From Nelumbo lutea (taxonomy: Eukaryota > Streptophyta > Magnoliopsida > Proteales > Nelumbonaceae): 64,000 nucleotides of DNA. The stretch spans positions 101,951,583-102,015,582 of the forward strand of contig JAKGHH010000003.1 of assembly GCA_022828595.1 (NCBI GenBank). The letters are read 5' to 3'. Below, piece after piece: positions 46,914 through 58,300 of this stretch; position 1 is the first letter of the stretch; every line of letters starts with the position of its first letter. Under the pieces are notes generated by a model that was not told the origin of the DNA, made no database searches, and worked only from the letters and a program-made list of their open reading frames with translations. The position numbers and the translations under genes are program-made.

Positions 46914-47172
46914 GGACCTATGTATAGGGCTGCAACTTGGGCGTACCCAACCCAAATAAATGGTATTTTTATTAATTTTAGTTATTAAGTTTCAAATTAT
47001 AATTTTATGACAATTAACCGATTAAATAGAATTTGAATATGAAACAAATAAATGGAATTTGGATTTGAGTAAAATTCTCTCTCTCTCTCTGGAATACAAT
47101 AGTTTAATAATGGAAGAGGCCTGTAAAAATTTGCTAAAATAGGTTAATGATAGAAGGGGTGGGACCTATATC

Positions 47173-47659
47173 TAGGGGTGCAACTTGGGCGTGCCCAACC
47201 CAAAATTTTACACATACTGGGCTTGGATTTTTGGTCCTTAGGCTGGGCACGGACCCAAGAAGTTGAGCTTTTTTATTATTCGGCCTAGGCCCGGGCCTCG
47301 CCCTTAGGTAGCCTGAACTTGGCCTAAGCCCGACCCAAATATAGATATTCATACATACATATGTATGAATGTAAATTTTGCATACATATTTACATATATA
47401 TACAAACATATTTGTGTGTGTGTGTATATACACATTTGTATACATATTTACATATATACATAAATATATGTATAATTTTAGAGTGGGTTCATTAACCAAC
47501 CTAAGCCCGAACCCAACTTGAGTGCATCAAATTACAGTGCAGGCTGGGCTTGGGTTGGGAAGGTCAGGCTTGACCTCAGGCTCAGGCCTTAAGCCCAAAT
47601 TTAGGGTCAGGCTCAGGTTGACCATAAACCCGGCCCAACCCACCCAACTTACATCCCTA
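47173..47659. mobile_element. hAT-like 'TAGGGGTGCAACTTGGG' element
   Basis: Left TAGGGGTGCAACTTGGGC and right CCCAACTTACATCCCTA are inverse. CCTATATC (47165-47172) and CCTATGTC (47660-47667) agree at 7 of 8. Arms rich in GGGCTTGGG/AAGCCCGACCC surround a TA/CA microsatellite (47340-47475). No coding sequence. Confidence 0.75.
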
Positions 47660-47794
47660 CCTATGTCTTAAAGACTTAAGTTAATTAACTCCTTTGAGTT
47701 GTTCAATTTTAAAAATAAAAATTTAAAAACTACAAAAAAATAAATAGTAGGGAAAAATGAGAGACATACTAATGCGACAGGCCCAAACTTCAAT

Positions 47795-47985
47795 CATGGT
47801 TTTAAAAACTGACTCAGAAATGGAATCATTTTAACCATCGATTCTTAGGTCAAATGATCTAAATGTCTGATTAGAAGCATGGTCAAGCGATTTTTGGGTC
47901 CAAAATCGGACCTAGAGACATGACCAGTTGGTTTCCATGTCAAATAGTTTTGATTGTCCAATCCACTCTAGTTTTTAAAATCATA
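47795..47985. mobile_element. hAT-like 'CATGGTTTTNAAAA' element, degraded
   Basis: Left CATGGTTTTAAAAACTGACTC and right CTAGTTTTTAAAATCAT. No target duplication was found; it is shorter than the other copies. Confidence 0.5.
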
Positions 47986-48400
47986 ATTTTAATATGTAGA
48001 TAGATATATAGAAACCAATGAAATTCACAAAATTGAGTTTTAAAACAAATCCAATTAGTAGGGGTGCTCATAAAAAAATGAAAAACTGAAAAGTTAAACC
48101 ATGTCAGAAAAATCCGATTAACTGAACCAATTGATTTGGTATTTTTGAAAGACTGAAGGTTTCAATTTAGATTAAACTATATGAAAAACCATCAATTTCT
48201 CATATATTACATATTATATTCATAATTAGCTATTTACAATACATCATATATTATATTACATAATATACATAATATATATTTATAGTATTTATATCATATG
48301 TATTTATTTATTTATTATATATATTATAAATAAATAAAAATAAAAAATCTGAACAATCAAAAAATCAAATAAACAAAGTGATCAACCAGTTAATCAATGG

Positions 48401-50250
48401 ACAAATATCTTAAACTACCCCCTAATGTTTAACTGTGACCAATAATTTTTGAAAATTCCCAAAATACTCTTTTGAATCTCTCTCTCCTCACGGCTTTTCG
48501 TGCATATTGGATTGTAAACCAAGGCATCACCGCCGTTGCAACCTTATCTAAGTAGAAAGAATGGCCGTAAGGAGTATAAATGCAAATATGTAGAGTGTAT
48601 AACCTTATATTTTATATTATTTTGTATGTATTTACGCTGTACATATTTGCATTTGTCCTGCTTCCAAACTGAGAGTAACGGTTCTAGAAGCAATCAAGCA
48701 AATAGAGTTCATCTTCGACTGTTCTAACAGAGATTACCAGAAGAATCTTAGATTCAGTACACTCCATGCTGAAAGACTCGTTCCATGCTCCTACGGTGGC
48801 TGTCAAATCCAGTCCAAATCTCCATGCTGTCTCCCTCATCGGATCTCAGATTTGAGTATCCCTCACCAGAATCGATTCCTCCCTCGGTCAGATACAGTCC
48901 ATATCTCAGACTCATGCCGCTCCGAAGGTCGAACTGTTGTCACACGCCAGAGGTCTAAGTCTGAGATCTGAGATCTGAGATCTGGACTGCACATTGCAAC
49001 TCAAACTCAGAACTTAGTTGGCCTGTATCTGACTGGAAATCTCAGTCCTCTGGGGCGGCATGCCTGTTGAGGTCTCCGGCGTTTTATCACACATCACCAT
49101 GTTTGACGCACCCATGGGAACAGAATGTCAGCCGATGAACAACCACGGGAACTGCTCCACCGATTGCCTTGAACTGAGAAACTGCTCCACCGGGTTTCCT
49201 TTGATCCAAATACTAAAGATTGAATCCTAATCCCCTAGTCGCGAACTCAATTGGGGCTATATGCGTAGGATTTGCATCCTGTAACTTCCGAGTAAAAAGA
49301 GGGTACAATTCAATGAGGAAGGAGGAGACATCTTTGCTACTCTTCACCATCGTTGTTAGCCATGGTAACTTGAGCGAGATGTTGGTTCTCTCACAATTTC
49401 ACGAATGATGTGATCTGCAGAGTAGCTTTTGGGAGAAAGTACATCGCAGATGAGGGTGGGAAGAGGTTTAAGAAGTTGCTTATGGAATTTGGGTCATTGT
49501 TGGGTACTTTTTTGTGTGAAGGACTTCATTCCATCACTTAGGTGGGTGGATTATCTGAGTGGTTTGGACGCTCGAGTGGAGAAGAACTTCAAAGAGTTAG
49601 ACTGTTTTCTTGATCAAGTAATCAATTACAACAACCTCTTCTTACCCTAAAATTCTAAATTCCATTACTCCCAAAAACAAAAGAAGAAGCTGCACTTGCA
49701 TTTTTCTTTTTTCTATTCTAACAAATTGATTCATTTGTTAGAAAAGGTCACAGTAGGTTCAACAACCCAAAATCAGCACCCTGCTCTCTCCCCTCTTCTC
49801 TCCTTCCTCCTTCCGTCATCTCTGCTCTACACTCTGTTTCTAGCACGGTCCATGCTTCTCTTGAACCAGAGCTCTCACTCATTGAGAAGTCATTCCATGA
49901 TGTCATCTCAACCCAATCGTTAAACGCCGGAGTGATAAAACCCTGGCTAGATTCCCCTATTGCTGCACATCGCAACTGATACAATCCAGATCTTAGACCT
50001 CCGCTCCGGAGACCCAACTCATGTTAGCACATTACCGGAGATCTCAGACTCAGAGGTTAGTCGGTTGATCTGCACATCACAACTCAAACTCATTTGTGCG
50101 AGAAGAACTGACCTCTGGGCGGTTCAATATTAAATGTTCAACTTCAAAACAAGGGAGGTTTAAGGGCAAAAAGGATATTTCATCCTTTTCTGTTACGATT
50201 TAACGTGTAATTGTCAGGAATAATAAGGGTAGTTTAAGGAAATACTTAAA
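48401..50250. mobile_element. TIR element of about 1.85 kb carrying gene fragments
   Basis: ACAAATATCTTAAACTACCC at the left matches the reverse of GGGTAGTTTAAGGAAATACTT at the right (about 50227-50247), and the pairing continues loosely for about 50 bp. The element type resembles the 1635-3530 transposon (CTTAAAG-TACCC). The interior is GC-richer, holds a broken P450 segment (49252-49632) and two related blocks, CTGCACATTGCAACTCAAACTCA (48988) and CTGCACATCACAACTCAAACTCA (50070). No transposase is visible. I read it as a non-autonomous gene-capturing element; the target duplication is not clear. Confidence 0.55.
49252..49632 (+). pseudogene. Cytochrome P450 (CYP71-clan) gene fragment
   Basis: A piece of about 125 residues from the first half of a P450 can be followed through several frames. 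The helix C motif W-G-Y-M-R (49252-49266) is followed by RICIL, then a stop at 49282-49284 where Glu is expected. MRKEETSLLL..NLSEML runs at 49312-49387. TNDVICRVAFGRKY..GGKRFKKLL is in a second frame from 49401. After an extra T in the run at 49508-49513, VKDFIPSLRWVDYLSGLDARVEKNFKELDCFLDQVI is in a third. The heme-binding and I-helix regions are absent. The order and spacing match CYP71-type enzymes. It is non-functional and lies inside a TIR element, so transposon capture is the likely origin. Confidence 0.8.
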
Positions 50251-50393
50251 TAAATTAAACAATTAGCTAAACAGTTGGATAATTTAATGAATTTACCTTC
50301 AATCAATTGATTGATTCGGTTCAGAACAATGTAAAAATCGAATGAACCGAACCGGCTCGGTTTAAAAATGCCCAATCGAACCGTGGGCACCCC

Positions 50394-51041
50394 GGCAGTT
50401 AATTCTCCTAATCTTTCATCTTCTTCCTCTATAAAGACTACAACCGAACAGAGTCCAGAGGCCTTTATCAACCGAGCCAATTGGCACCGTCTATCCGCCT
50501 AACTCGGATGGCAGGAGCATCCGCGTTTTTCTGATTCACAGGTGGCCATGCCAAACCAGAGAGGAATCGTTTTTTGCTGGTCTGTCTTCCCAAATTCTTA
50601 AAAGGAAAAAGCACGTCCTGCACAAGAACAGTCTTTTGTTTTGTCATTGTTATGGACACATGGCTCCTCATAGGTCAGTCGGTCGTCTGTCCCCTCGGGA
50701 ACTCTGGCACACCACATGTTCGATGATAAGCCACCCACTAATTCACTGAACATAGTCGCGCTATCACATTACTCTCTCGTCTTCAACGAGGACTTGTTGT
50801 CTGTATTCTTCGACTTTACGACCTCTACTTCAGTAGGTCCCACTTTGAGCTGATTTAGTGGGATTATTGATGGTTTGATATACACTCCAAGGGGGGCATT
50901 CTCTCGTTCTGGGACGTCGTGGTCTGGGCTTTGGGGTGTGGCGCGGGCATGGCCTTTTAATGGCGTGAGTTGTGGCCAAGGGAGAACCAGAAAAGGCATC
51001 GACAGTTCTAGTTGTGGCGGGTGAGAAGCTGAGAACAAAAC
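50394..51041. other. GC-richer gene-like DNA of unknown nature
   Basis: Higher in G+C than the surrounding repeats, with no element ends. The frames on the minus strand (50468-50671, 50769-51092) match no family I know. It could be promoter/leader DNA of the genes to the right, or an old gene remnant. Confidence 0.35.
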
Positions 51042-51104
51042 ATGGACGCAACCCAGAAGCTCAGCGTCTTCTGCCAAAATGTCCTCCGCCACTCAACCGT
51101 ACAG
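51042..51104 (+). CDS. Possible short first exon of an unrecognised gene
   Basis: ATG followed by 20 codons (MDATQKLSVFCQNVLRHSTV then Q) ends exactly at CAG|GTGAAAG, a good donor site, and sits in GC-richer DNA. No downstream exon was identified before the acyltransferase start at 51447, so this is only a candidate. Confidence 0.2.
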
Positions 51105-51346
51105 GTGAAAGAAAACAAGATGACTCATTCTAGAAAAGTAAGAAAAAACGAGTTAATATTGACCATGACTCTCTCTTTCTCTCTCTCTTCTCCTGCTTCA
51201 AATATTTTTTTTGATAATGATAAAAGAAATATACTTTTTGGTAATAGCTTTATAATTGAGCGTTATTATTTTTTTTTTTTGTTTTTTAGTTTATACTAGG
51301 CTACTAGCATAACCATAAACGCTTTCAGTATCTCCCTTTAGTTTCT

Positions 51347-51353
51347 TATAAAT
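51347..51353 (+). promoter_or_regulatory. TATA box of the acyltransferase gene
   Basis: TATAAAT lies 94 bp before the start codon at 51447, followed by a CT-rich leader. Confidence 0.6.
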
Positions 51354-51446
51354 CTCTCTATGCCATAGTCTTCTTTCCAGCTTCACCAAATAGCTGAAAG
51401 TCACCTCAAACCCCAATTTCTTATGCAGCTATTATTTAGATAGGCA

Positions 51447-52181
51447 ATGGCTTCGACTGTAGCATGTTCGTCTGCTAATACTCGTATTCTGGGCTTGCCT
51501 TCTCTTACTGTAGCTTCTGTGTCCAAATGCGGTCGAGTTCGGTTTCGTGCTTTGGCTGGTGGGAATCCGGGGGTTTTGTCTTCTGCACTTGTTGAAATCA
51601 ATGAGACTGCTTTTATCAGAGACCAGGAAGAAATTGGGTCTAGAATTGATGGAAGGAATGGACGAGTTGGTTTGAAAACTAAGGAAGTGAAGGAGAATGA
51701 AATGGGTTTGGAAGGGCTGGAGGTGTTGTGGGATGATAGGTTTGGGACTGGTAGTGTGAAGGATTACCTTGATATGGCAAGGGACATGATTAAGCCTGAT
51801 GGTGGTCCTCCTCGCTGGTTTTGCCCAGTTGATTGTGGGCGTCCATTAAAAGATTCACCTGTGCTGCTCTTCTTGCCCGGTAATATATGCCTGACTGTGG
51901 ATGGCTCCCTGTTTGCTAATTGTTGGAAGCCGATATATGAACGTAGACAATTGAAGTTTTCATTTATTTTAAACTTTATAATACTTATTTAGTTGCTTTC
52001 TATTTTCTTTCGGGCATTCCCTGTTTCAGTGTTCTGGAGCTTTTCTGTAGCTTTGATATCCTTTTTTTTTTATGAATAATATAGATTTGATATCAAAGTA
52101 CTGATTGCTTTATCAATTGATGAATGCAGGAACAGATGGTACTGGGCTGGGACTCCTCTTGCATCAAAAACCACTTGGCAA
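51447..52181 (+). CDS. Phytyl ester synthase / diacylglycerol acyltransferase-like protein, exons 1-2 (partial)
   Basis: Exon 1 (51447-51879) and exon 2 (52130-52181) join across GT..AG (CCCG|GTAATA, GCAG|GAACAG). The first 40 residues (MASTVACSS.., rich in Ser/Thr/Val/Arg, few acids) look like a plastid transit peptide. Then come a linker and KDYLDMARDMIKPDGGPPRW, FCPVDCGRPLKDSPVLLFLPG and, across the junction, TDGTGLGLLLHQKPLGK: the start of the alpha/beta-hydrolase domain (LFLPG-DGTG oxyanion region) of plant PES1/PES2. These plastid proteins esterify phytol and diacylglycerol in plastoglobules, notably in chlorophyll breakdown. Exon 2 ends AA|GTGAGT in phase 2. The next exon is not found in the remaining 11.8 kb, so the gene either continues past the window or has been broken by LINE insertion. 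No frame damage in the exons seen. Confidence 0.88.
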
Positions 52182-52291
52182 GTGAGTCAAGTATCCTTAT
52201 TTACCAAAACTAAAGTATTGTTGGTTTTATGTAAATGGAGAAACATTACATATTTTCACATGAACAGAAACAAATAGCGCCTTACAAACAT

Positions 52292-52385
52292 GATTCATCA
52301 TCATCTAAGCCTCGTCCCAACTATATGGGGGCCTGCTACATGAATCCCATTTTGCCATTCCGTTCTGGATATGGAACTTTGTTAC
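52292..52385 (-). mobile_element. Short 3' end of an RTE-type LINE
   Basis: On the minus strand CATATAGTTGGGACGAGGCTT is followed by GATGATGA, the same 3' end (CCCCATATRGTTGGGA..(GAT)n) as the large RTE at 52844. It is a 5'-truncated copy in intron 2 of the acyltransferase gene. Confidence 0.7.
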
Positions 52386-52843
52386 AACTTGCACCCAAAG
52401 GTTGCACTAACCATTCTGGCTTAGGATGGTGACTTTTTTCCCTGGTTGAATTGGCCTCTAAGAAGAAAAAGGTCTCAAAAGCAAAACAAAAAATACAAAA
52501 TTGGAATGCTAATATGCTACCATATTCAATAGAAATATACTCTGAAAGAGTAGCATCTAGGAAATTCGTTCCCTAGGAAGGTGACATTTTTGCCATGTAC
52601 TATTTTTTTAAAGCAGAGGTATGGAATATATGACAATAAAATGGTGCATTCTATGTTTTTTTATTCCTGCTATATTTCTCTTTTTTACTTTTTTTTTTGC
52701 TTTGTACATAGCTTTGTTTAAAGTTCTATATATGTTAGTTTTGTTTGTCATATGCATGACATTCATTCTTGTATCCTTTTGGCAACTAATTTGTATTTCT
52801 CCACCTATTCATCATGTGTGCAGCTTATGCAACAATTTCAAAA
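52386..52843. other. Intron sequence of the acyltransferase gene
   Basis: AT-rich. A T-rich tract followed by GTGTGCAG near 52815-52822 looks like a splice acceptor, but what follows does not match the gene family and runs straight into a LINE tail. Confidence 0.4.

Positions 52844-52910
<67 letters not shown>
52844..52910. repeat. (CAT)22 microsatellite at the LINE 3' end
   Basis: An uninterrupted CAT/ATG repeat. On the minus strand it is the simple-repeat tail typical of plant RTE LINEs. The His, Ile or Ser runs it encodes are not protein. Confidence 0.95.
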
Positions 52911-52912
<2 letters not shown>

Positions 52913-53320
52913 TGCATTATCCCAACCATATGGGGTCAGATACATGGATCATGTTTTGCCAATCCGTTCTATTTAAAGCCATATCCATTGTTAAATCATT
53001 AGTGCTTAAATCATTTCTTACTACTTTTACCCATGTCCTGTTTTGGTCTACCCCTAGCCCTTCTAGCCCTTTCAACTTGTAACAAACACTTCTAATTGGT
53101 GTTGTTGGTGATCTTCTCCACAAGTGGCCAAACCATCTTTATTCTACTTTTCTCATTTTATCACCTATCGGGCCTACTCCTAGGTTTTTACGGATGACTT
53201 CATTCATGATCCTATTATTTCTAGTTTTTCCGCTCATCTATCTTAGCGTTCGCATTTCTGCCGCACTCATTTTTGGAGATATTGTTTCTCGATTGCCCAA
53301 CACTCTTGCTCCATTACAAC

Positions 53321-54037
53321 TAGGGGTGTTCACGGGTCGGGTTGGGTCGGTTTGAGTCAATTTCTTCAACTGACCCAACCTAGTCAGTTTACTTATTGAC
53401 TAAACCAAAACCGATTGACCTTGAAGCAAAATCGAATCAAACATGAAGGGTTGGTTTATCGGTTTAGTCGGTTTATATAACAATTAAAATAGTTAGTTTT
53501 AAACAGTCCAATGTGAACACCCTTAGTCGGTTTGGCTCCAAGACTCCAACAGGCAACATGCAACAGTTGAAGACTCCAACTCCAAGTATCCAACAGTCAC
53601 TTACCAGTATTTATTTAACCTCTCTTATTTTTCTCTTTCCAAAACTAAAGATGAAGACTCCAACAATCCCAACTCCCAACCTGTCTGTCCATTCCAAGAC
53701 TCCTTGACAGCAATGGTTGCTTGTTTCCAAAAAAAAAAAAAAGATAGCAATGGTTGCTAATCCCAAAAAGGTAATAAATAAACTAATAAAGGTAATAAAT
53801 AACTTAAAAATTTAAGTTAACTATGATAGGGAGTAGGGGAGGACTAAGGACTACCGAGTAGGGACTAATTAGTAATTACATAAACATACAGGGTTGGGTC
53901 AGTTAGGTTTCGAACCGAGTTGTCAGTTTATTTTCTCACACAAACCGAAACCGACAGTGGTTTTAAAAAAACTGACCAACTCGGATTGGGTCGGGCCGCC
54001 GGTTTGGTCGGTTTGACATTTAATGTGGACACCCCTA
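53321..54037. mobile_element. hAT-like element nested in the RTE LINE
   Basis: ATTACAAC (53313-53320) and ATTACAAT (54038-54045) agree at 7 of 8. Ends TAGGGGTGTTCACGGGTCGG and ATGTGGACACCCCTA. An additional internal terminus (GTGAACACCCTTAG near 53513-53526) hints at a composite of two copies. Confidence 0.82.
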
Positions 54038-55316
54038 ATTACAATGGTTTTATATAATTTTCTCTTTAGTCTAAGTGGTATTCACCTATCACGATAAATT
54101 CCAGATGCACCCCTCCATTTTGCCCATTATGCTCTAATTCTTTGGGTGACATCCTCCTAAAATTCTTCCTTGTTATGAATTATTGAACTAAGGTATTGGA
54201 AATTGTCACATTGAGTTATCTCTTGGTCTCCAATCCTAAGGGTATGTTGAATTACACTTCTATTATTATTAAACTTAAATATCATATATTCTGTTTTAGT
54301 ATTACTTATTTTAAAGCCTCTTGTTTCTAAAGTATTTGTCCATAAGCTTAATTTTGCATTTAATCCTTCATTAGTTTAATCAAATAAAACAATGTCATAA
54401 GTAAACAAGATCCATCATGGAACCTCCTCCTGAATACATTTAGTCAATTCATTTATGGTCAATGCAAATAGATAAGTGCTTAGTGTTGAACCTTGGTGAA
54501 GATCCATCATAACTATAAAATCTAAAGTCTCTCCCACCGGTGTTCCAGTATTGGTTGTTGCCTCCTCATACATATCATTAATTAAGTCTATATACCTATT
54601 TTGAATGCTTTTCTTTTTCAAAAATAATCATAGTATCTCTCTAGGAACTCTATCACATGCTTTCTATAGATCAATGAACACCATATGGAGTTCTTTCTTC
54701 TTCTCTCTAGACTTTTTTTATCAATCGTCTCAAAAGAAATGTGGCTTCCATGGTTGATCTCCTTGGCATAAGCCAAATTGGTTCTTTGATACACTTGTTT
54801 CAAGTCATAATCTTTATTCAAGTATTCTCTCCCAAAGTTCCATAGTGTGACTCATGAATTTAATCCCCCAATAATTATTACAACTTTGTATATCACCTTT
54901 GTTCTTAAGTATAGGCACACTATGCTGTTGTTTTTCCAATCGTCAAGCATCTCCTTTTCTTTCACTATAAATAACTTATTTAACCATAATGAGGCCTATC
55001 TCTCCCATACCTTTCCATACTTTTATTGGAATCCTATTGGCTCCTAATGCCTTTCCCTAACATGGTTTAAATATTTGCCTTTCCTTTCTCTCAGCTTTGC
55101 TACATTATCTTTTATCCCTCTATAGTGCCTAATTTATGGTAAAGCTCATCATAAGTCTTATATTTAGCTTCATTCACTTTCTTTTTTAATTTCCTTTCTT
55201 ATGGTTATATTTTTCCCAATTTTGTGCATTCTAGTTTTCGACATTCTTTATGACATGCTTGTTTTAATCTGATTATGTTTTGAACCTCTTCATCCACCAC
55301 CAAGTTTCTTTAGTAC

Positions 55317-58300
55317 TTTTTTTGATAAATAACAGGGTAAAAATTTATTCGTTCAACATCAAACTGCACACAAATGTATTGCAGCAAAAGAAGGGTACAA
55401 CAATGAGCTTCCCAAGAGAAGCCTTACTACAAGTAACAACAGAAACAAAAACAAGTGACAGCAAACTGATTACATATTACACGTTATCAGCTGGTCCTGG
55501 GCATCCCCAATCTAAACAAACTTTTCCCAACCCCAGCCTTAGCTAGAGATCAACCATCATGTTAGCACTCTTAGTCTCCTAGGCACCCACTTAAATGAGG
55601 CATTCAAGGCAGCACCTAAATATCGAACCAGTCTGACTAGAGGTCTGAATTTCCATGAGATTTGACTTTGACCTGTCATCCAACATAATACCATTTGACA
55701 GTCACCCTCTACTTCCACATTCCTTAAATCCTGCCCGGCCAACTTCAAACCTTGAATCAAGGCTAGAAGTTCAGCCCTTAAAGAATTCCTTTGGCCCACC
55801 GGACTTGAAAATCTTAGAATGATACTGCCCCCTTGATCTCTAAACAACTCTCCCCATTCCCAAGGGCCCCAGATTTCCAAGGCTGCAGCTGTTGAAGTAG
55901 AGTTTGAGAACTTCTACATCAGGAGGGGACCAATGACCACCCATTGTTGTCTTGTAACCTGAAACTCCATCACCACCTGCCACTCCTAAGCAAATCATTA
56001 ATAGAAACACCTTGAAATGCCCCGCAAATCACAGCCTAATGAGCTACCTTACTTTGTGAGCTCAAACACTTCCTCCACTTGTTTGCACCTTTCTTCAAAC
56101 ATCCTCACGTTTCTTTCACACCATAATCCCCAAAGCAACCGCCCCACATAGACATTGCCAAGCAATCTTTTGCCTTTGTGTAGGTCCTCCAAAAACGTAT
56201 GTTTTAAATAGTCTACTAGTGTTTGGTACAACCCATGTTTTTCCAAACAATGAGAAGAAAAGCTACCAAAAACTAGAAGCATAGGAACAATGTAATAAAC
56301 GATGATTAATATTTTCCTCACTCTTCAAGCAAAGAACACACACATGAGGAGAGAGATCCCAGTGTTTCCATTGCCTTGGAGGGTTTCAGGAGTGCTGATG
56401 ATTTGGTTGACAACCTCCCAACAAAAAATCTTTACTTTGGGGGGAATTGGGTTACAACATACCTCTTTAACCAGGAAAGGTTGAGACTCTGTAAGGGGAG
56501 ATAAGGGATTTAAAAAAGGGAGGCACAAGTAAAATAGCCATTGGTATTAGGAATCCAAATTCTCTCATCATTCCTTGAAGAGAACAAATTAAAGTTTTCA
56601 AGTAGGGCTACAGGAGAAACTTCCCTCATTTGTTTCATGACCACAAGATATCTTATGTTTTGCAAGAAGGTAGGCAATATGGTGAAAATTGATCTCCATG
56701 GGCTTTTCAAAGTTGCACCCTTGGTAGCCTTGAGTTCCATCCATATTGGTTGCAACCCATGGATTGCTCTTGATCACCAAATGCCATAAAGCCTCTCTTT
56801 CTTTTGGCTCTACAACCATCTGCCTAGTAAGCTATTTTTTTTTCTTGAATCCTTCCTATTATCTAATCCTCCTTCCAGCTCTTTAGATTTGCTACTGATG
56901 TAACCGAAATCTGGTCACTTACCATTTTTTCTTCGCTAGGTACCTCGTCACCTCGTCTGCTCCAAGTGGCCGATGACTCGGAGGCTGAAGTTGAGCTCCC
57001 TAGCGTAGCGCAGCCCAGCTACTCCCTGCAGGAACTGACCTGGCTACCAGCAACGACGGGAACTGAACCGGCTACTCCCTGTTTGAGATGATCTGCTCAT
57101 CTTATGTAGGCGGCGGGAGTTGAGGGACCTACGAGAACTGAATCAGAGAACCCGAGGGTGTATACCGGCGAGGTCACTCCGATGGCTAAGTCAGCACTTT
57201 GTAGTGAGCTGAGAATCTATATTGGGAGAATGAGAGAGCTAGAGAGCAGGGGTTACCACCCTTTTTCCTCTTCATCCTCCTCTTTTCCTCATGCCTTTGC
57301 CCTAGGGGGTGAGGCCTTTATATACTGGAGTCCGCACGGGTTTGGTGGAGTGGTTCTTGGATTCCTGCTGTGATGGACCTGCTTTCATGTTAGGTGGGCA
57401 TAAAGCCACCAACCGGTAAGGTTGCCCATTTCTGCTAAATCGGGGAGTGGGTGTAGCTAATATAGCCGTTACAAGTCACAATCCGTAAAATCGCGGGGTA
57501 TGGTGGTGAGCTCCTCGGGGTTGTTCATGCGGTGGCCGGGCTGACCAGGTGGCGAGTTGCCTGTGAGGTGCCGAGTTGCCTATGAGGTGCTGGGCTGACC
57601 AGGTGCCGAACTGCCTGTGAGGTGCTGACGAGCTGCCTGTGAGGTGTCGGGCTGGCCAGGTGCGAGCTGCCTGTGAGGTGCCGGGCTGGCCAGGTGCGAG
57701 CTGCCTGTGAGGTGCCGGGCTGACCAGGTGTCGAGTTTGCCTGTGAGGTGTTGGGCTGACCAGGTGTCGAGCTGCTGTGAGGTGTTGGGCTGACCAGGTG
57801 TCGGGCTGCCTGTGAGGGGCGAGCTGTCTAGTTGTCATGAGGCTGCACTTAGTTGTCATGAAGTGCTAAGTGTCATAGTGTCATTGGAGGGCCAAATCCG
57901 CCCTCATCACATACCTCTTCCACTTCCTTAGACGACTACTCTTACTATCCCCTGGATCCCACAAGAAGTCCATTATGATTTTCTCTAATCTTCTCACCAC
58001 CTTAATTGGAGCCTTAAAAACATACAAGAAATAAATTAGGAGATTGGACAACATAGATTTAATCAAAGTAACTCTCCCCCCTTTGAAATGTAGTTCCTTT
58101 TCCAAGAAGCCAACCTTTTACCGAGTCTTTCAATAATACTCTCATAGAATAGTCTCATCTCTTGGGTTGCCTCCCAAGGGTAATCTTAGTATTTATTTGG
58201 TCACTCCTTTACTTCACAACCCAACACTCCTCCAATTCCACCCTTTCCATCCAAAGCGCACCAAACTGCATTTTCCTAAATTGATTTTCAACCCTAAAAC

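Larger units (their letters stand above)
42587..47168 (+). repeat. Tandem duplication of about 270 bp, split by an LTR retrotransposon
   Basis: 42587-42814 (TGGTATTTTTATTAATTTTA.. to ..GGGGTGGGACC) recurs at 46961-47168 almost unchanged except that a (CT)19 tract (42701-42738) is (CT)7 in the second copy (47077-47090). After the retrotransposon is removed, each copy continues with TATRT(C)TAGGGGTGCAACTTGGGC, the end of the hAT-like element at 47173. The duplication therefore copied part of that element, and it predates the retrotransposon, which lies only in the first copy. Confidence 0.85.
48059..50393. mobile_element. hAT-like element enclosing the P450-carrying transposon
   Basis: Left TAGGGGTGCTCATAAAAAAATG and right AACCGTGGGCACCCC are inverse. 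AACCGAACCGG-type words occur in the right arm and AACTGAACCAATTGA in the left. The target duplication is poor. Without the 48401-50250 insertion it would be about 0.5 kb. Confidence 0.5.
52844..55315 (-). mobile_element. RTE-type LINE, 5'-incomplete and decayed
   Basis: Read on the minus strand from 55315: TKETWWW-type and KEAKYKTYDELY segments between endonuclease and RT (55310-55110), RT fragments with QRTNLAYAKEI (54750) and IDLINDMYEEATTNTGTPVGETLDF..LHQGSTLSTYLFAL..EVPW (54600-54415), then an untranslated region and the tail CATATGGTTGGG(ATAATGC)(ATG)n. The catalytic FADD box is degraded in the region below 54415. Many stops and shifts; not active. A hAT-like element is nested at 53321-54037, and the L1 at 55317 interrupts the 5' side. 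Confidence 0.8.

Noticed and set aside
47134..47499. Minus-strand frame with Tyr/Ile/Thr repeats
   Set aside because: Translation of a TA/CA microsatellite within the 47173-47659 element.
52621..53082. Open frames with poly-Ser, poly-Ile or poly-His runs
   Set aside because: All arise from the (CAT)22 microsatellite at the RTE LINE tail.
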